From the NCBI RefSeq assembly GCF_027568475.1, contig NZ_JANKZG010000003.1, positions 230,611 through 294,610 on the forward strand: DNA of 64,000 nucleotides. Reading direction: 5' to 3'. Shown piece by piece: positions 28,509 through 38,254 of the stretch. The stretch comes from Acinetobacter sp. HY1485 (GTDB lineage: Bacteria; Pseudomonadota; Gammaproteobacteria; Pseudomonadales; Moraxellaceae). The notes beneath the pieces were generated by a model. That model was not told the origin of the DNA and did not search any database. It worked only from the letters and a program-made list of their open reading frames with translations. The translations under genes and the position numbers were made by a program. Within the stretch, counting starts at the first letter, position 1. Every line of letters begins with the position of its first letter.

Positions 28509-30122
28509 ATGAAAAACTTTAAAATTGCACTTGCTCAATTTTCTCCAGACAATGGCAATATAGAACATAACGCGCAAAAAATCATTGCACAAGCGAACCA
28601 TGCAAAACAGCAAGGTGCAGATTTGGTGATTTTTCCCGAACTGAGCTTAATTGGTTACTGTGCAGAGGATCTATTTTTACGTCCTAGCTTACAAAAACGT
28701 ACCGAACATGCATTTACTGAATTAAAAACAGTCAAAGATATTGTGATGGTATTTGGTTTTGTACAACACTCTCCCGATGGACAACGTTACAACGCCGCTG
28801 CCGTGATGAAAGATGGCGAAGTACTTGGTATTTATAACAAACAAAATTTACCTAATTATGGCGTATTTGACGAAAAACGTTACTTTAGTGCAGGTCATCA
28901 GCACCTTATTTTTGAATATTTAGAACATAAATTTGGTGTACTTATTTGTGAGGATGTATGGAATATCAACACCGTACAGCAACTTGCAAAACTCAATATT
29001 GACACAGCATTAGTATTGAACTCATCACCTTATGAAGTAGGTAAACCGCAGCACCGTATTGAAACCTTAAGCGAGCTTGCAAAACAGCTTAACATCAACT
29101 TGGTCTACAATAACCAAGTAGGTGGACAAGACGATTTAATTTTTGATGGCTCAAGTTTTATTGTGAATAAAACAGGTCAACTTATTCTTAAAGCCGAAAG
29201 CTACAAAGAAGAAACTTATATTGTCGAGTTTGAAAATGCACAATTTAAGCCAATTAAACCGCAAGAAAGCTTAAGTACCATGGCTGAGATTTATCAAGGC
29301 TTAGTGCTTGCCACACGTGACTACGTAGAACGTTCAGGTGCTAAAGGCGTTATTCTTGGCTTATCAGGTGGTATTGACTCAGCATTAACACTTGCAATTG
29401 CTGTAGATGCCCTAGGCAAAGAGCGTGTACAAGCAGTCATGATGCCATATACCTATACCGCACAAATTAGTGTTGAAGATGCAACAGCTCAAGCAAAAAC
29501 CTTAGGCGTGGCATTTGCAGTAACGCCAATTGAAAATATTGTAAATAGCTTCTTACAGACACTATATCCATTCTTTGGCGATGCGCCTGCTGATGCAACT
29601 GAAGAAAACTTACAAGCACGTGCACGCGGTACCTTATTGATGGGCTTATCCAATAAATTCGGTAATCTTGTACTCTCTACAGGCAATAAATCTGAGCTTG
29701 CCGTGGGTTACTGTACGCTTTACGGTGATATGGTGGGAGGATTTGCCGTTCTTAAAGATGTTTATAAAACGATTGTTTTTGAACTAGCAAAGTACCGTAA
29801 CAGCATTGCACCTGTTATTCCAGAACGTGTAATTACTCGCCCACCTTCTGCAGAACTACGTCCAGACCAAAAAGACCAAGACTCTTTACCTGCTTACGAT
29901 GTATTAGATGCTATCTTGTATGCTTACATTGAAGAAGATCAAAGCCAAGCAAATATTATTGCAAAAGGTTTCGATAAAGAGACTGTTGAAAAGGTAATTG
30001 CGCTTGTTGATCGCAACGAATATAAACGCCGTCAAGGTGTGATTGGACCTCGTATTAGTCCACGCGCATTTGGACGCGAACGCCGTTACCCAATTGTAAA
30101 TGGCTGGAAAGCTGGCGTCTAA
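28509..30122 (+). CDS. nadE: Glutamine-dependent NAD+ synthetase
   Basis: Amidates nicotinate adenine dinucleotide to NAD+, the last step of the pathway. The 537-residue two-domain form has an N-terminal nitrilase-type glutaminase (catalytic Glu44, Lys111, Cys147 in LICEDVW) and a C-terminal N-type ATP pyrophosphatase domain (SGGIDS at 286-291, STGNKSELAVGYCTLYGD near 395). It therefore uses glutamine rather than free ammonia. No NrtR-like palindrome was seen upstream. A strong terminator follows. Confidence 0.97.
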   Translation: MKNFKIALAQFSPDNGNIEHNAQKIIAQANHAKQQGADLVIFPELSLIGYCAEDLFLRPSLQKRTEHAFTELKTVKDIVMVFGFVQHSPDGQRYNAAAVMKDGEVLGIYNKQNLPNYGVFDEKRYFSAGHQHLIFEYLEHKFGVLICEDVWNINTVQQLAKLNIDTALVLNSSPYEVGKPQHRIETLSELAKQLNINLVYNNQVGGQDDLIFDGSSFIVNKTGQLILKAESYKEETYIVEFENAQFKPIKPQESLSTMAEIYQGLVLATRDYVERSGAKGVILGLSGGIDSALTLAIAVDALGKERVQAVMMPYTYTAQISVEDATAQAKTLGVAFAVTPIENIVNSFLQTLYPFFGDAPADATEENLQARARGTLLMGLSNKFGNLVLSTGNKSELAVGYCTLYGDMVGGFAVLKDVYKTIVFELAKYRNSIAPVIPERVITRPPSAELRPDQKDQDSLPAYDVLDAILYAYIEEDQSQANIIAKGFDKETVEKVIALVDRNEYKRRQGVIGPRISPRAFGRERRYPIVNGWKAGV

Positions 30123-30130
30123 AATCAACG

Positions 30131-30155
30131 GCACCCCTAAAGGGGTGCTTTTTTT
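30131..30155 (+). terminator. Rho-independent terminator after nadE
   Basis: Seven-base stem GCACCCC / GGGGTGC, loop TAAA, followed by seven T. Confidence 0.9.
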
Positions 30156-30160
30156 AAGTC

Positions 30161-30189
30161 AAAAAAAAACCTTGCTGAGAGCAAGGTTT
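30161..30189 (-). terminator. Rho-independent terminator after tRNA-Met
   Basis: Ten-base stem AAACCTTGCT / AGCAAGGTTT with loop GAG; on the minus strand it runs into nine T. It lies directly after the tRNA gene. Confidence 0.88.
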
Positions 30190-30195
30190 ATAAAA

Positions 30196-30272
30196 TGGTG
30201 GCTATGACTGGACTCGAACCTGTGACCCCAGCATTATGAGTGCTGTGCTCTAACCAACTGAGCTACATAGCC
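30196..30272 (-). tRNA. tRNA-Met (anticodon CAT, elongator type)
   Basis: A 77-base cloverleaf with encoded CCA. Acceptor GGCTATG pairs with CATAGCC, D-arm AGCTCAGTTGGTTAGAGC, anticodon loop CTCATAA, T-arm GGTTCGAGTCC. The body resembles E. coli metT/metU, so elongator Met rather than initiator; a lysidine tRNA-Ile2 also carries CAT but its body differs. Confidence 0.94.
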
Positions 30273-30287
30273 GTAAACTGTGCGTGC

Positions 30288-30316
30288 ATTATCTATAGAT
30301 ATTGATAAACCGTCAA
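30288..30316 (-). promoter_or_regulatory. Promoter of tRNA-Met
   Basis: Minus-strand TTGACG (30311-30316), 17-base spacer, GATAAT (30288-30293), 15 bases before the tRNA 5' end. Confidence 0.75.
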
Positions 30317-30349
30317 CCACTTTTTGTTTTGCTTGATCACCAAATATTC

Positions 30350-30374
30350 AAAAGCCTCCAAAATGGAGGCTTTT
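30350..30374. terminator. Rho-independent terminator after the alanine/glycine symporter gene
   Basis: Eleven-base stem AAAAGCCTCCA / TGGAGGCTTTT with loop AAA, three bases after the symporter stop codon on the minus strand. Confidence 0.8.
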
Positions 30375-30376
30375 TA

Positions 30377-31804
30377 TTACCAAATATCTGAATTTATTTT
30401 CTTTTTCAACTTTGGATGATCATCAAGTTTAAATACAGGATCTTTAACCCCTGCTTTTTGTTGACGGCGATAATCTTTCAGCAAAATAAGTAAACATGGC
30501 ATTAACAGCAAAATTGCCGCTAAGTTTAAAGTTGCCATAATACCCATAGAAAGATCTGCTAAATCCCATACCAATTGCGCACCTGATACAGCACCAAAAT
30601 ACACCATTATCAGCACAATAATACGGAACACAAACATCACTTTACGGTTACTATTTAAGAACTGTAAGTTACCTTCAGCATATGCATAATTACCTAATAC
30701 CGCAGAATAACAGAATAAGAAAAGTAAGATTGCAAGTAAATCGCCACCCCAATTTCCAAGCTGTGTTTCAAGTGCATGCTGTGTGATTTTTACACCGACA
30801 TCACTTGTATTTTTGTACACACCAGAAATTAAGATAATCATTGCCGTACTTGTACATACAATAAATGTATCTACAAATACACCTAGCATTTGTACTAAAC
30901 CTTGGTTTACAGGATGTGGCACATCTGATGCAGCAGCGGCATTGGGTGCAGAACCCATACCTGCTTCATTTGAGAATAAACCACGTTTAATCCCCTGCAT
31001 CATTGCTACAGACACCATACCACCTAAAAAACCACCTGCAGCAGCATCAAATTTAAATGCTTCTGAGAAAATTAAGCCAAATACATGTGGTACTTCTTGA
31101 TAATTGATCAAAGCAATATAAATTGCCAAACCAAGGTATAAACCTGCTTTTAAAGGAACAAACATCTCGGCAAAACGTGCAATACGTTTAATACCACCAA
31201 AAATTGCAATCGCAGTCAAAACCACAACAACAATCCCTACCCAACTCGGATTTAAACCCCAAGCGTGTGATGATGCACTCACCATGGCATTCACTTGTAG
31301 TGAGTTAAATACCAAGCCATAGGTTAAAATCATTGCAATGGCAAACACAGCACCAAAGACCTTACTCTTTAAACCATACGTAATGTAGTAAGCAGGACCA
31401 CCACGAAACTGTTTTGTTTCTGGATCACGTATTTTAAATAACTGTGCTAAAGAAGATTCAGCAAATGCAGAGCTCATACCAATCAGTGCAGTTACCCACA
31501 TCCAAAATACAGCGCCTGGGCCACCAATGGTAATTGCTAATGCAACACCACCAATATTACCTACACCAACACGACTAGCAAGACCTGTCACGAACGCCTG
31601 AAAAGGTGTTAAACCTTGAGTTTGTACTTCACCCTCTCCACGGCTACCTTTCATTACTCGAATACTTTCGAGAAACATTCTGATTTGTACACCACCTGTA
31701 AAAATGGTGTAGATAATTCCTACCGCAAGTAAGAATACAAGCAAAAAACTCCACAGTGGGCTATTCAAGTGCTCAACCCAGTTTTTGAGTATTTCCTGAT
31801 TCAT
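30377..31804 (-). CDS. Alanine/glycine:cation symporter (AGCS family)
   Basis: Inner membrane sodium-coupled amino acid carrier, 475 residues, with about ten hydrophobic segments. Family marks are the early PFQAFVTGLASRVGVGNIGGVALAI stretch near residue 70, GGPAYYITYGL near 140 and KRGLFSNEAGMGSAPNAAAASD near 270. Length is typical. It is monocistronic between two intergenic regions and divergent from the nitroreductase gene. The exact substrate (Ala, Gly or other) cannot be told. Confidence 0.92.
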   Translation of the reverse strand: MNQEILKNWVEHLNSPLWSFLLVFLLAVGIIYTIFTGGVQIRMFLESIRVMKGSRGEGEVQTQGLTPFQAFVTGLASRVGVGNIGGVALAITIGGPGAVFWMWVTALIGMSSAFAESSLAQLFKIRDPETKQFRGGPAYYITYGLKSKVFGAVFAIAMILTYGLVFNSLQVNAMVSASSHAWGLNPSWVGIVVVVLTAIAIFGGIKRIARFAEMFVPLKAGLYLGLAIYIALINYQEVPHVFGLIFSEAFKFDAAAGGFLGGMVSVAMMQGIKRGLFSNEAGMGSAPNAAAASDVPHPVNQGLVQMLGVFVDTFIVCTSTAMIILISGVYKNTSDVGVKITQHALETQLGNWGGDLLAILLFLFCYSAVLGNYAYAEGNLQFLNSNRKVMFVFRIIVLIMVYFGAVSGAQLVWDLADLSMGIMATLNLAAILLLMPCLLILLKDYRRQQKAGVKDPVFKLDDHPKLKKKINSDIW

Positions 31805-32219
31805 TCAGACGTCCGTCCTTATATAAAACATGGCTACATAATGCAAAGCACTATGAGTCAAAATATTAAACGAGCATTGATTATCGTGCTATGTACACAA
31901 TAAGGTATCCTCTAGCCAATTTTTGAGAAGAAAACTTTTTGTAAATTAGATACAAAAAAACACGCAATTATACCCATACAATGCTTTAAACAAAATTATT
32001 TCGCATATCCTTGCGGTTTGCGAGTGTAGCATTTTTAAACTTTCTTTTACTATGTTCTTTGTTCCTGTACATTAAATTTTGCTTAAAAATATTATTTATC
32101 TTTTATTATCAGTTACTTATTTTTTATTACTTTAGTATAAAGCCTGATAAGAGTTGAAACAATTTTACTCTACATTATAAGATTGAATCACTTCAATTAT
32201 AGTTATAAACGATAAAATA
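31805..32219. other. 415-base AT-rich intergenic region between divergent genes
   Basis: No ORF, tRNA or known riboswitch was recognised. On the minus strand a consensus TATAAT (31972-31967) preceded by TTTGTT at a 16-base spacing could serve the symporter, leaving a leader of about 155 bases. On the plus strand TTGAAA (32154-32159), 16 bases, TATAAG (32176-32181) could serve the nitroreductase gene. Confidence 0.5.
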
Positions 32220-32873
32220 ATGGAAAACTTAATTAAACAACGTCATTCCGTTCGGGCTTTTTTACCACAACCTATTGATTCAAAAACTATTCACTCTATT
32301 TTAGATCTTGCACGATTTGCCCCATCAGGTACAAATACACAACCATGGAAAGTGTATGTCGTAAGTGGAAAAACGCGTGATCGTATTAGTGAACTTGTCT
32401 GTAATGCAAATCCTAACGACCACCACGAAACTTTTTCTTATTACCCACAGCAGTGGATCTCACCGTTTATTGAGCGACGTCGTCAAAATGGTTGGAGTCT
32501 GTATGGGTTGTTGGGTATAGAACGAGGTGATAAAGACAAAATGATAGCCCAACAACAACGCAACTTTAAATTTTTTGATGCCCCTGTCGCTTTGTTTTTT
32601 ACCATTAATAAAATAATGGGAATTGGCGCTAAAATGGACACAGCAATGATGATTCAAAATGTCCTATTAATGGCAAAACAGTATGGTTTAGACACTTGCC
32701 CTCAAGCCGCGTGGAACCAATATCATCAAATTGTATTACAAGAGCTTGATGCACATGATGACGAAGAGCTTGTTTGTACTGTTTGTCTTGGCTATGCAGA
32801 CCCAAATCATATTGTAAATACACTGGTTACCCCACGTGAGCCAGTTGAAAACTTTACCGTTTTTTATGACTAA
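32220..32873 (+). CDS. Nitroreductase family FMN-dependent oxidoreductase
   Basis: The 217-residue flavoprotein has the nitroreductase N terminus IKQRHSVRAFLPQPI, the FMN-phosphate segment FAPSGTNTQPWKVYVV, a central AKMDTAMMIQNVLLMAKQYGLDTCPQ stretch and the C-terminal LGYADP. It is cytosolic and likely a homodimer reducing nitroaromatics or quinones with NAD(P)H; the natural substrate is unknown. It stands 45 bases before the FUSC gene and may be in an operon with it. Confidence 0.9.
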   Translation: MENLIKQRHSVRAFLPQPIDSKTIHSILDLARFAPSGTNTQPWKVYVVSGKTRDRISELVCNANPNDHHETFSYYPQQWISPFIERRRQNGWSLYGLLGIERGDKDKMIAQQQRNFKFFDAPVALFFTINKIMGIGAKMDTAMMIQNVLLMAKQYGLDTCPQAAWNQYHQIVLQELDAHDDEELVCTVCLGYADPNHIVNTLVTPREPVENFTVFYD

Positions 32874-32917
32874 AAACACAGTATAATAAATCGTCGTGAT
32901 GAGGTAAGGGTACATCT

Positions 32918-35032
32918 TTGGATCTTGGGTTTCGGCGCAATACCGCTTTAATGTATAACATCCGTATTGGCATCGCTTTTTGTGGCACTGCATTTGTGCC
33001 TTACTTTTTACATTTACAAATGGCAACTATTCCACTTACCCTTGGTGTTGTTGCCGCAGGTTTAAGCGATATTGATGACCGCTTTACCATTCGTATTTTA
33101 AATCAGCTCTATACCTATATTGGATTTTTTATTGCCTCTAGCGCAATTCAATTTTTATTTCCTTATCCTGTTGTTTTTGCAATTAGTTTGCTATTTGCCT
33201 GTGTAGCATGGATTTTATTAGGTTCATTAGGTCGGCGTTATGCCACAATTTCTTATGGCTGTTTAGTTGTTTCTGTTTACAGCATGTTGGGTGTCCATCT
33301 CTTTGAAGAATGGTATTTACAACCTATTTTGTTGGTGATTGGCGCAATCTGGTACGGTATTTTATCAACCATTAGCTTTTTAATTGCTCCTGTACGCCCT
33401 GTACAAGAAAAACTTGCCAAAAGCTACGCTTCATTAGGCGATTTTTTGTTTGCAAAATCTAATCTGTTTGATGTGGATATGACGGTAAAAAGCTACCGCC
33501 AAAGCATGATTGATTTATCGTTAGAAAATGGCAAACTCATTTCATTATTTAATGAGATGAAAACAGCACTTCTCACTCGTTTAAAAGGAGATCGTGGACG
33601 CAAAGCCACACGACGTTCATTACAATATTATTTTGTTGCTCAAGATATTCACGAACGTGCTAATTCAGCGCATATTGACTACCAAAAACTAGCAAAGCAC
33701 TTTAAACATAGCGATATTTTATTTAGATTCCAACGTATTCTCACACTACAAGCAAAAGCCTGCCAAGACTTAAGCCGTCATATACTTAAAAACAAAGCCT
33801 ACCAACATAACCTGCGTTTTACCCAAGCGTTTGACAACTTAAAACTTTCGTTAGAACATTTGAGTATCGATTATCCACATCACCCTATTTGGACAAATGC
33901 GCTCTCATCTTTATATAAAAATCTAAAATCTATTGATGCCCAACTACGTAATTTAGAAAGTGAATTTGAAGATATAAAACTAGACGAACAACTCAAAGAC
34001 GATGATTTAAAAGGTTGGGTTGATATTAAATCACGGATTAAACAAAACTTAACGCCTGAGTCTGTGTTATTTAGACATGCTATTCGGCTATCTATTGTTT
34101 TGTTTACCTGTTATTTATTTATTCAAATCACCGACATCAAATACGGATTTTGGGTATTACTGACTGCACTTTTTGTGAGTCAACCTAATTTTAATGCCAC
34201 AAAAAGACGGCTTCGTTTACGTATTTTGGGCACACTCATTGGTATTGTCGTCGGTTTTGCTATTTTACATTTTATTCCTTCGGTCGAAGGACAACTCATA
34301 TTATTAGTGATCAGTGGTATTTTGTTTTTTGAACTTCGTAGCCAACAATATGCCCAAGCCACAGCTTTCATTACCATTTTAGCGCTTATTAATTTTAACT
34401 TAGATGGTGGCTTAGGTTACGCTGCGGTATTCCCACGTATGTTAGATACACTTATTGGCTGTTTTTTTGCTTGGCTTGGGGTAACTTTTATTTTTCCTGA
34501 TTGGAAATTCAGACGCTTACCACGCAATATTAAAAAAACGCTTCAAGCACAATGCGACTACTTAAAGGAAATTGCCAGCCAATACCACCTTGGTAAAAAC
34601 AATAATCTTAATTATAGAGTTATAAGACGTGCAGCACACAATAGTGATGCAGAACTTGCTTCTGTAATTTCAACACTTGCTACAGAACCTGACTTAGATC
34701 AAAGCTATAAAAACCTAGCCTTTGATTTTTTGTGTTTAAGCCATACTCTACTTAGCTATATTGCTGCCTTAGGTGCTCACCGCGAAAAAATACAAGACCC
34801 GCACACTTTAAAGCTTTTAGATACTGCTGTAATAGACATTCAGCGCGCACTTTTATATGACGAAACACCCAACCTAAGTGTGCAAAAACTCAAAGCTTAT
34901 CTTGAACAAAATGATGCGTTTATTGTTCTACAACAGCTGTCGCTAATGCTAGGTATCCTTAACCAACTATGTACGCTCAAACAAAACCTGAATTACATTG
35001 ATGCAGACGAAACCACATTTGGCTCAATTTAA
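32918..35032 (+). CDS. FUSC family membrane protein, YccS-like
   Basis: A 704-residue inner membrane protein with two hydrophobic blocks (residues about 12-150 and 380-520), each followed by a soluble helical domain, the YccS/YhfK architecture of the fusaric acid resistance superfamily. The N-terminal IPLTLGVVAAGLSDIDDRFTIR closely parallels E. coli YccS. The frame starts at TTG 32918, nine bases after AAGGG; this places about 13 residues before MYNIRIG, the same as in YccS, so the TTG start is plausible. A role as an efflux pump is assumed for the family, not shown. Confidence 0.85.
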   Translation: MDLGFRRNTALMYNIRIGIAFCGTAFVPYFLHLQMATIPLTLGVVAAGLSDIDDRFTIRILNQLYTYIGFFIASSAIQFLFPYPVVFAISLLFACVAWILLGSLGRRYATISYGCLVVSVYSMLGVHLFEEWYLQPILLVIGAIWYGILSTISFLIAPVRPVQEKLAKSYASLGDFLFAKSNLFDVDMTVKSYRQSMIDLSLENGKLISLFNEMKTALLTRLKGDRGRKATRRSLQYYFVAQDIHERANSAHIDYQKLAKHFKHSDILFRFQRILTLQAKACQDLSRHILKNKAYQHNLRFTQAFDNLKLSLEHLSIDYPHHPIWTNALSSLYKNLKSIDAQLRNLESEFEDIKLDEQLKDDDLKGWVDIKSRIKQNLTPESVLFRHAIRLSIVLFTCYLFIQITDIKYGFWVLLTALFVSQPNFNATKRRLRLRILGTLIGIVVGFAILHFIPSVEGQLILLVISGILFFELRSQQYAQATAFITILALINFNLDGGLGYAAVFPRMLDTLIGCFFAWLGVTFIFPDWKFRRLPRNIKKTLQAQCDYLKEIASQYHLGKNNNLNYRVIRRAAHNSDAELASVISTLATEPDLDQSYKNLAFDFLCLSHTLLSYIAALGAHREKIQDPHTLKLLDTAVIDIQRALLYDETPNLSVQKLKAYLEQNDAFIVLQQLSLMLGILNQLCTLKQNLNYIDADETTFGSI

Positions 35033-35070
35033 GGTAAGATAACCACATGCTAAAATGTTTACGATGAATT

Positions 35071-35631
35071 ATGAACGCTAAAAACTTATATGCTTACACT
35101 TTACAACCTGTAAAATACGAAGTGTCTGAAGCAGAGCAACGTAATGCTCAACTGACTATTTGGCGTAGCACCAATAAAATTGGCACAAAAGCATGGGCAA
35201 TTATGGGTGCAGTGCTCCTAGTTGCTATTTTAGGTCTTGTGTTTATTAAAAATTACTCAACTGTATTTTGTTGGGTTGCTATTGCCTGTGTTGCTATTTA
35301 CCTACTGATCCGTAAATACGGCTTAGAATGGTATGTAAAACGCAAGATGCAAGAATTTCCAGTTCAAGATATCCAAAATATTCGTTTAGGCGTACAACCT
35401 AGTGGTTTAGTCATGCGTCAAAAAGTGGGTATGCAAGAAGGCGTTGGCTCTATTGGTTGGAAAGATATGTACGAATGGTACGATACACCTGACTTTTTAC
35501 TTATCAACTTTAAAGTAAAAGGACAACAAGGTGCTTATATTCTACCTAAGCGTATGGATAGCAATAATTTTTCATTTGGCACTATTCGCAAACATTTAAA
35601 ACAATCGGTTGGCGAAGCCAAAAAAGTCTAA
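35071..35631 (+). CDS. YcxB-like membrane protein of unknown function
   Basis: The 186-residue protein has two adjacent membrane segments at about residues 42-60 and 64-82, followed by a cytoplasmic beta-rich domain with GWKDMYEWYDTPDFLLINF and YILPKR, the YcxB C-terminal pattern. No enzymatic motif. It is 38 bases after the FUSC gene and ends in its own terminator. Confidence 0.7.
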   Translation: MNAKNLYAYTLQPVKYEVSEAEQRNAQLTIWRSTNKIGTKAWAIMGAVLLVAILGLVFIKNYSTVFCWVAIACVAIYLLIRKYGLEWYVKRKMQEFPVQDIQNIRLGVQPSGLVMRQKVGMQEGVGSIGWKDMYEWYDTPDFLLINFKVKGQQGAYILPKRMDSNNFSFGTIRKHLKQSVGEAKKV

Positions 35632-35634
35632 TTC

Positions 35635-35658
35635 AAAACTCCCATCTTGGGAGTTTTT
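35635..35658 (+). terminator. Rho-independent terminator after the YcxB-like gene
   Basis: Stem AAAACTCCC / GGGAGTTTT with loop ATCTT and a T-run. Confidence 0.82.
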
Positions 35659-35737
35659 TTATTGATAAATATTATTATTTGTAAAAGAATAACATTCGCA
35701 TTTATAATCAGCGAGTCTGATTGTGCTTGTTATTGCT

Positions 35738-38107
35738 ATGTTCAAAAAAATTCTGTTCCAACTGCATTGGTTTTTAGGGATCACTGCAGGTTTAGTATTG
35801 TCTTTAATGGGCGTTTCTGGCGCTATTTATTCATACGACCAACAAATCCTAAAAGCAATTAACCCTCAAAGCTACGTGGTTGTTGCACAACAAACTCCCA
35901 AACTTACGCCAGCGCAGCTCTATACCACTTTTGAAAAACAGCATGTGAATAACGTGACTATTTTTAAAGATCCAACGGCTTCTTCTATTATTAATGTAAA
36001 ACAAGAAGGTAACCGTAAAGGGCGAAATATAATGGTAAATCCTTACACAGCCGAAGTATTACCTGAGGTAAAAGGACAGGAGTTCTTTAAGTTTATTCTT
36101 AATTTTCACCGTACACTTACGATGGGAGAAATTGGGAAACAAATTACAGGGTTTTGTGCATTTGCTTTGATTTTCTTTTTACTCAGTGGGCTATATCTTC
36201 GTTTTCCTAAAAAACATTCCTTTAAACAATGGTTTTTAATTAAACCTAAACTTAAAGGTCGAAATTTTATTTGGGACTTACATGCTGTAATTGGCACTTG
36301 GGTGCTCATTTTTTATCTCAACTTTGCCCTAACAGGACTATTTTGGTCTTACGATTGGTGGCGCAGCGGCATGTTCAGCGTATTACAAGTACAACGTACA
36401 CCAATGCAAAAAGAACCATCAACACCTTTACCACCGCTTACTCAGGTACAAACTGACTTAAACCAAGCATGGCAACATACTCAATTTAATTATTCTAGTG
36501 TTACGCTGAATGTGCCAAAAAACAACAAAGTCGAAGTCAGCTTTGTCGATCCTACCCCTCAGCATGAACGAGCAAAAAACACCTCTACTTTTAATGTTCT
36601 CACACAAACGTTTGAAAATACTAAACTGTATGAACAAAAAGGGCTCAATGAAAAAATTATGACTAGTATGCTCCCCGTACATCGCGGAAGCTTTTATGGA
36701 CCGATTTGGCACGTTTTTGCCATGTTGTCTGCACTGACAATGCCTCTCTTTTTTATTACAGGTTGGATGCTGTATCTTAAAAGAAGAAAGCCAAAAATTC
36801 AAAAGCCAACGTTAAACACTACATTTGATGCACCGACATGGCATGTTTTGTATGCTTCTCAAACAGGTACAGCCGAACAAATTGCATGGCAAACCACCGT
36901 ACAATTACAACAAGCAAAACAAAATGTTATTACGCAATCTTTGCATAAAACAACTTTGGAGCATATTAAACATGCACAAAAAGTTTTGTTTGTCGTAAGC
37001 ACTTATGGTGTAGGTGAACCGCCTGACTTAAGTAAAAATTTTGTAAAAACCATCTTAAAACAACAAGTCGATTTGTCACATGTTGAATATGCTGTTTTAG
37101 CACTTGGATCACATGATTATCCAGAAACATTTTGTGCTTTTGGACATACCCTTAATACATGGTTAGAAAGCTGTGGTGCATTACCACTATTTGAACTTAT
37201 AGAACTCAATAATAAGCTTTGGCATGAATCTATTGCGCATGTTACACATACTCAATTTCAAATACCTGATCAAACACCAACATTTGATCCATGGAAACTC
37301 ATACATCAAGAGGTTCTTAATCCTGATAGTGTAGGTCGCCCTGTATATAGTATTCAACTTAAAACTCAAAATGATGAACTATGGCAAGCAGGTGATATTG
37401 CACAAATCCAACCCGAAAACAGTAACCGTGCCATTATAAAGTTTATGCAACAGCATCAAATCGACCCTCAACAATATAATTTTTTAAAAGATCGTCAACT
37501 TGAAAAAAATATACCTCTAAATCAGCTCAAACCCCTACCAATACGTGAGTACTCCATTGCAAGTATTCCACAGCAAGGCTATTTACAGCTTGTCGTTCGT
37601 TTACACGAGTTCGGGCTAGGCTCTCAATGGTTATGTACTTATGCCAAAGATACAATACATTTAAGAATTCGTACCAATGAGAGTTTTCATCTAATTAAGG
37701 ACAACAGACCTATTATTTTAATTGGTAATGGTACGGGTATTTCTGGGTTATTAAGCTTATTAGAAACTCGTATCCAAAAAGGTTACCAACAAAATTGGTT
37801 GTTTTTTGGTGAACGCCAAGCGCAACAGGACTTTTTCTTTAAAGATAAACTCTTAAATTGGCAAAATTTAGGCTATTTAAAATTAGAAACTGCATTTTCT
37901 AGAGATACTCAACACTATGTACAGCATAAATTACTTGAAAACGCTATAACACTACAACAGTGGATCAAAAATGGCGCCATCATTTATGTGTGTGGAAGTA
38001 TTAATGGTATGGCAACGGATGTAGAAAACACACTGATTAAAATTTTAGGACAAGATACGCTAGATGAATTAAGACAAACTCAACGCTATAAAAGAGATGT
38101 GTACTAG
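35738..38107 (+). CDS. PepSY-flavodoxin-FNR fusion membrane reductase (probable ferric reductase)
   Basis: A 789-residue protein with three parts. Residues about 1-360 form a PepSY-associated membrane domain with segments near 10-30, 135-155, 185-205 and 330-350. Residues about 370-510 form a flavodoxin domain (LYASQTGTAEQIAWQ, STYGVGEPPDLSKNF). Residues about 530-789 form a ferredoxin-NADP reductase-like domain (REYSIAS for FAD, GNGTGISGLLSLLE for NADPH, YVCGSINGMATDV). Electrons would pass from NADPH through FAD and FMN to the membrane domain. Comparable fusions are annotated as sulfite reductase flavoproteins or siderophore-iron reductases. The frame opens at GTG 35723, but ATG 35738 gives MFKKILFQLHW; neither has a good ribosome-binding site. 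Confidence 0.85.
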   Translation: MFKKILFQLHWFLGITAGLVLSLMGVSGAIYSYDQQILKAINPQSYVVVAQQTPKLTPAQLYTTFEKQHVNNVTIFKDPTASSIINVKQEGNRKGRNIMVNPYTAEVLPEVKGQEFFKFILNFHRTLTMGEIGKQITGFCAFALIFFLLSGLYLRFPKKHSFKQWFLIKPKLKGRNFIWDLHAVIGTWVLIFYLNFALTGLFWSYDWWRSGMFSVLQVQRTPMQKEPSTPLPPLTQVQTDLNQAWQHTQFNYSSVTLNVPKNNKVEVSFVDPTPQHERAKNTSTFNVLTQTFENTKLYEQKGLNEKIMTSMLPVHRGSFYGPIWHVFAMLSALTMPLFFITGWMLYLKRRKPKIQKPTLNTTFDAPTWHVLYASQTGTAEQIAWQTTVQLQQAKQNVITQSLHKTTLEHIKHAQKVLFVVSTYGVGEPPDLSKNFVKTILKQQVDLSHVEYAVLALGSHDYPETFCAFGHTLNTWLESCGALPLFELIELNNKLWHESIAHVTHTQFQIPDQTPTFDPWKLIHQEVLNPDSVGRPVYSIQLKTQNDELWQAGDIAQIQPENSNRAIIKFMQQHQIDPQQYNFLKDRQLEKNIPLNQLKPLPIREYSIASIPQQGYLQLVVRLHEFGLGSQWLCTYAKDTIHLRIRTNESFHLIKDNRPIILIGNGTGISGLLSLLETRIQKGYQQNWLFFGERQAQQDFFFKDKLLNWQNLGYLKLETAFSRDTQHYVQHKLLENAITLQQWIKNGAIIYVCGSINGMATDVENTLIKILGQDTLDELRQTQRYKRDVY

Positions 38108-38131
38108 GCAACTAGTACCATTTTTTAGGCA

Positions 38132-38157
38132 TAAAAAAACCGAGCTTAATCTCGGAA
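38132..38157 (-). terminator. Rho-independent terminator of the Val/Asp tRNA operon
   Basis: Stem CCGAG / CTCGG with a six-base loop; on the minus strand it is followed by TTTTTTT. It lies five bases past the last tRNA. Confidence 0.8.
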
Positions 38158-38161
38158 TTAA

Positions 38162-38237
38162 TGGTGGGTGCTGACGGGATCGAACCGCCGACATTCTGCT
38201 TGTAAGGCAGACGCTCTACCAACTGAGCTAAGCACCC
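38162..38237 (-). tRNA. tRNA-Val (TAC), copy 1
   Basis: 76 bases with encoded CCA; acceptor GGGTGCT, anticodon loop CTTACAA, T-arm GGTTCGATCCC. Identical by eye to the other three Val copies. Confidence 0.96.
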
Positions 38238-38254
38238 TATATCTATGTTTTTAA

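Noticed and set aside
31811..31846. TTGCAT-17-TATAAG as promoter of the alanine/glycine symporter
   Set aside because: Its start would fall about seven bases before the ATG and remove the AAGGA-like ribosome-binding site; the TATAAT at 31967 leaves a normal leader.
31805..32219. Glycine or other riboswitch in the symporter leader
   Set aside because: No recognisable aptamer core or terminator/antiterminator was found by eye.
35663..35681. Fur box upstream of the PepSY-flavodoxin reductase
   Set aside because: Only about 12 of 19 positions agree with the consensus in a very AT-rich stretch; too weak to list.
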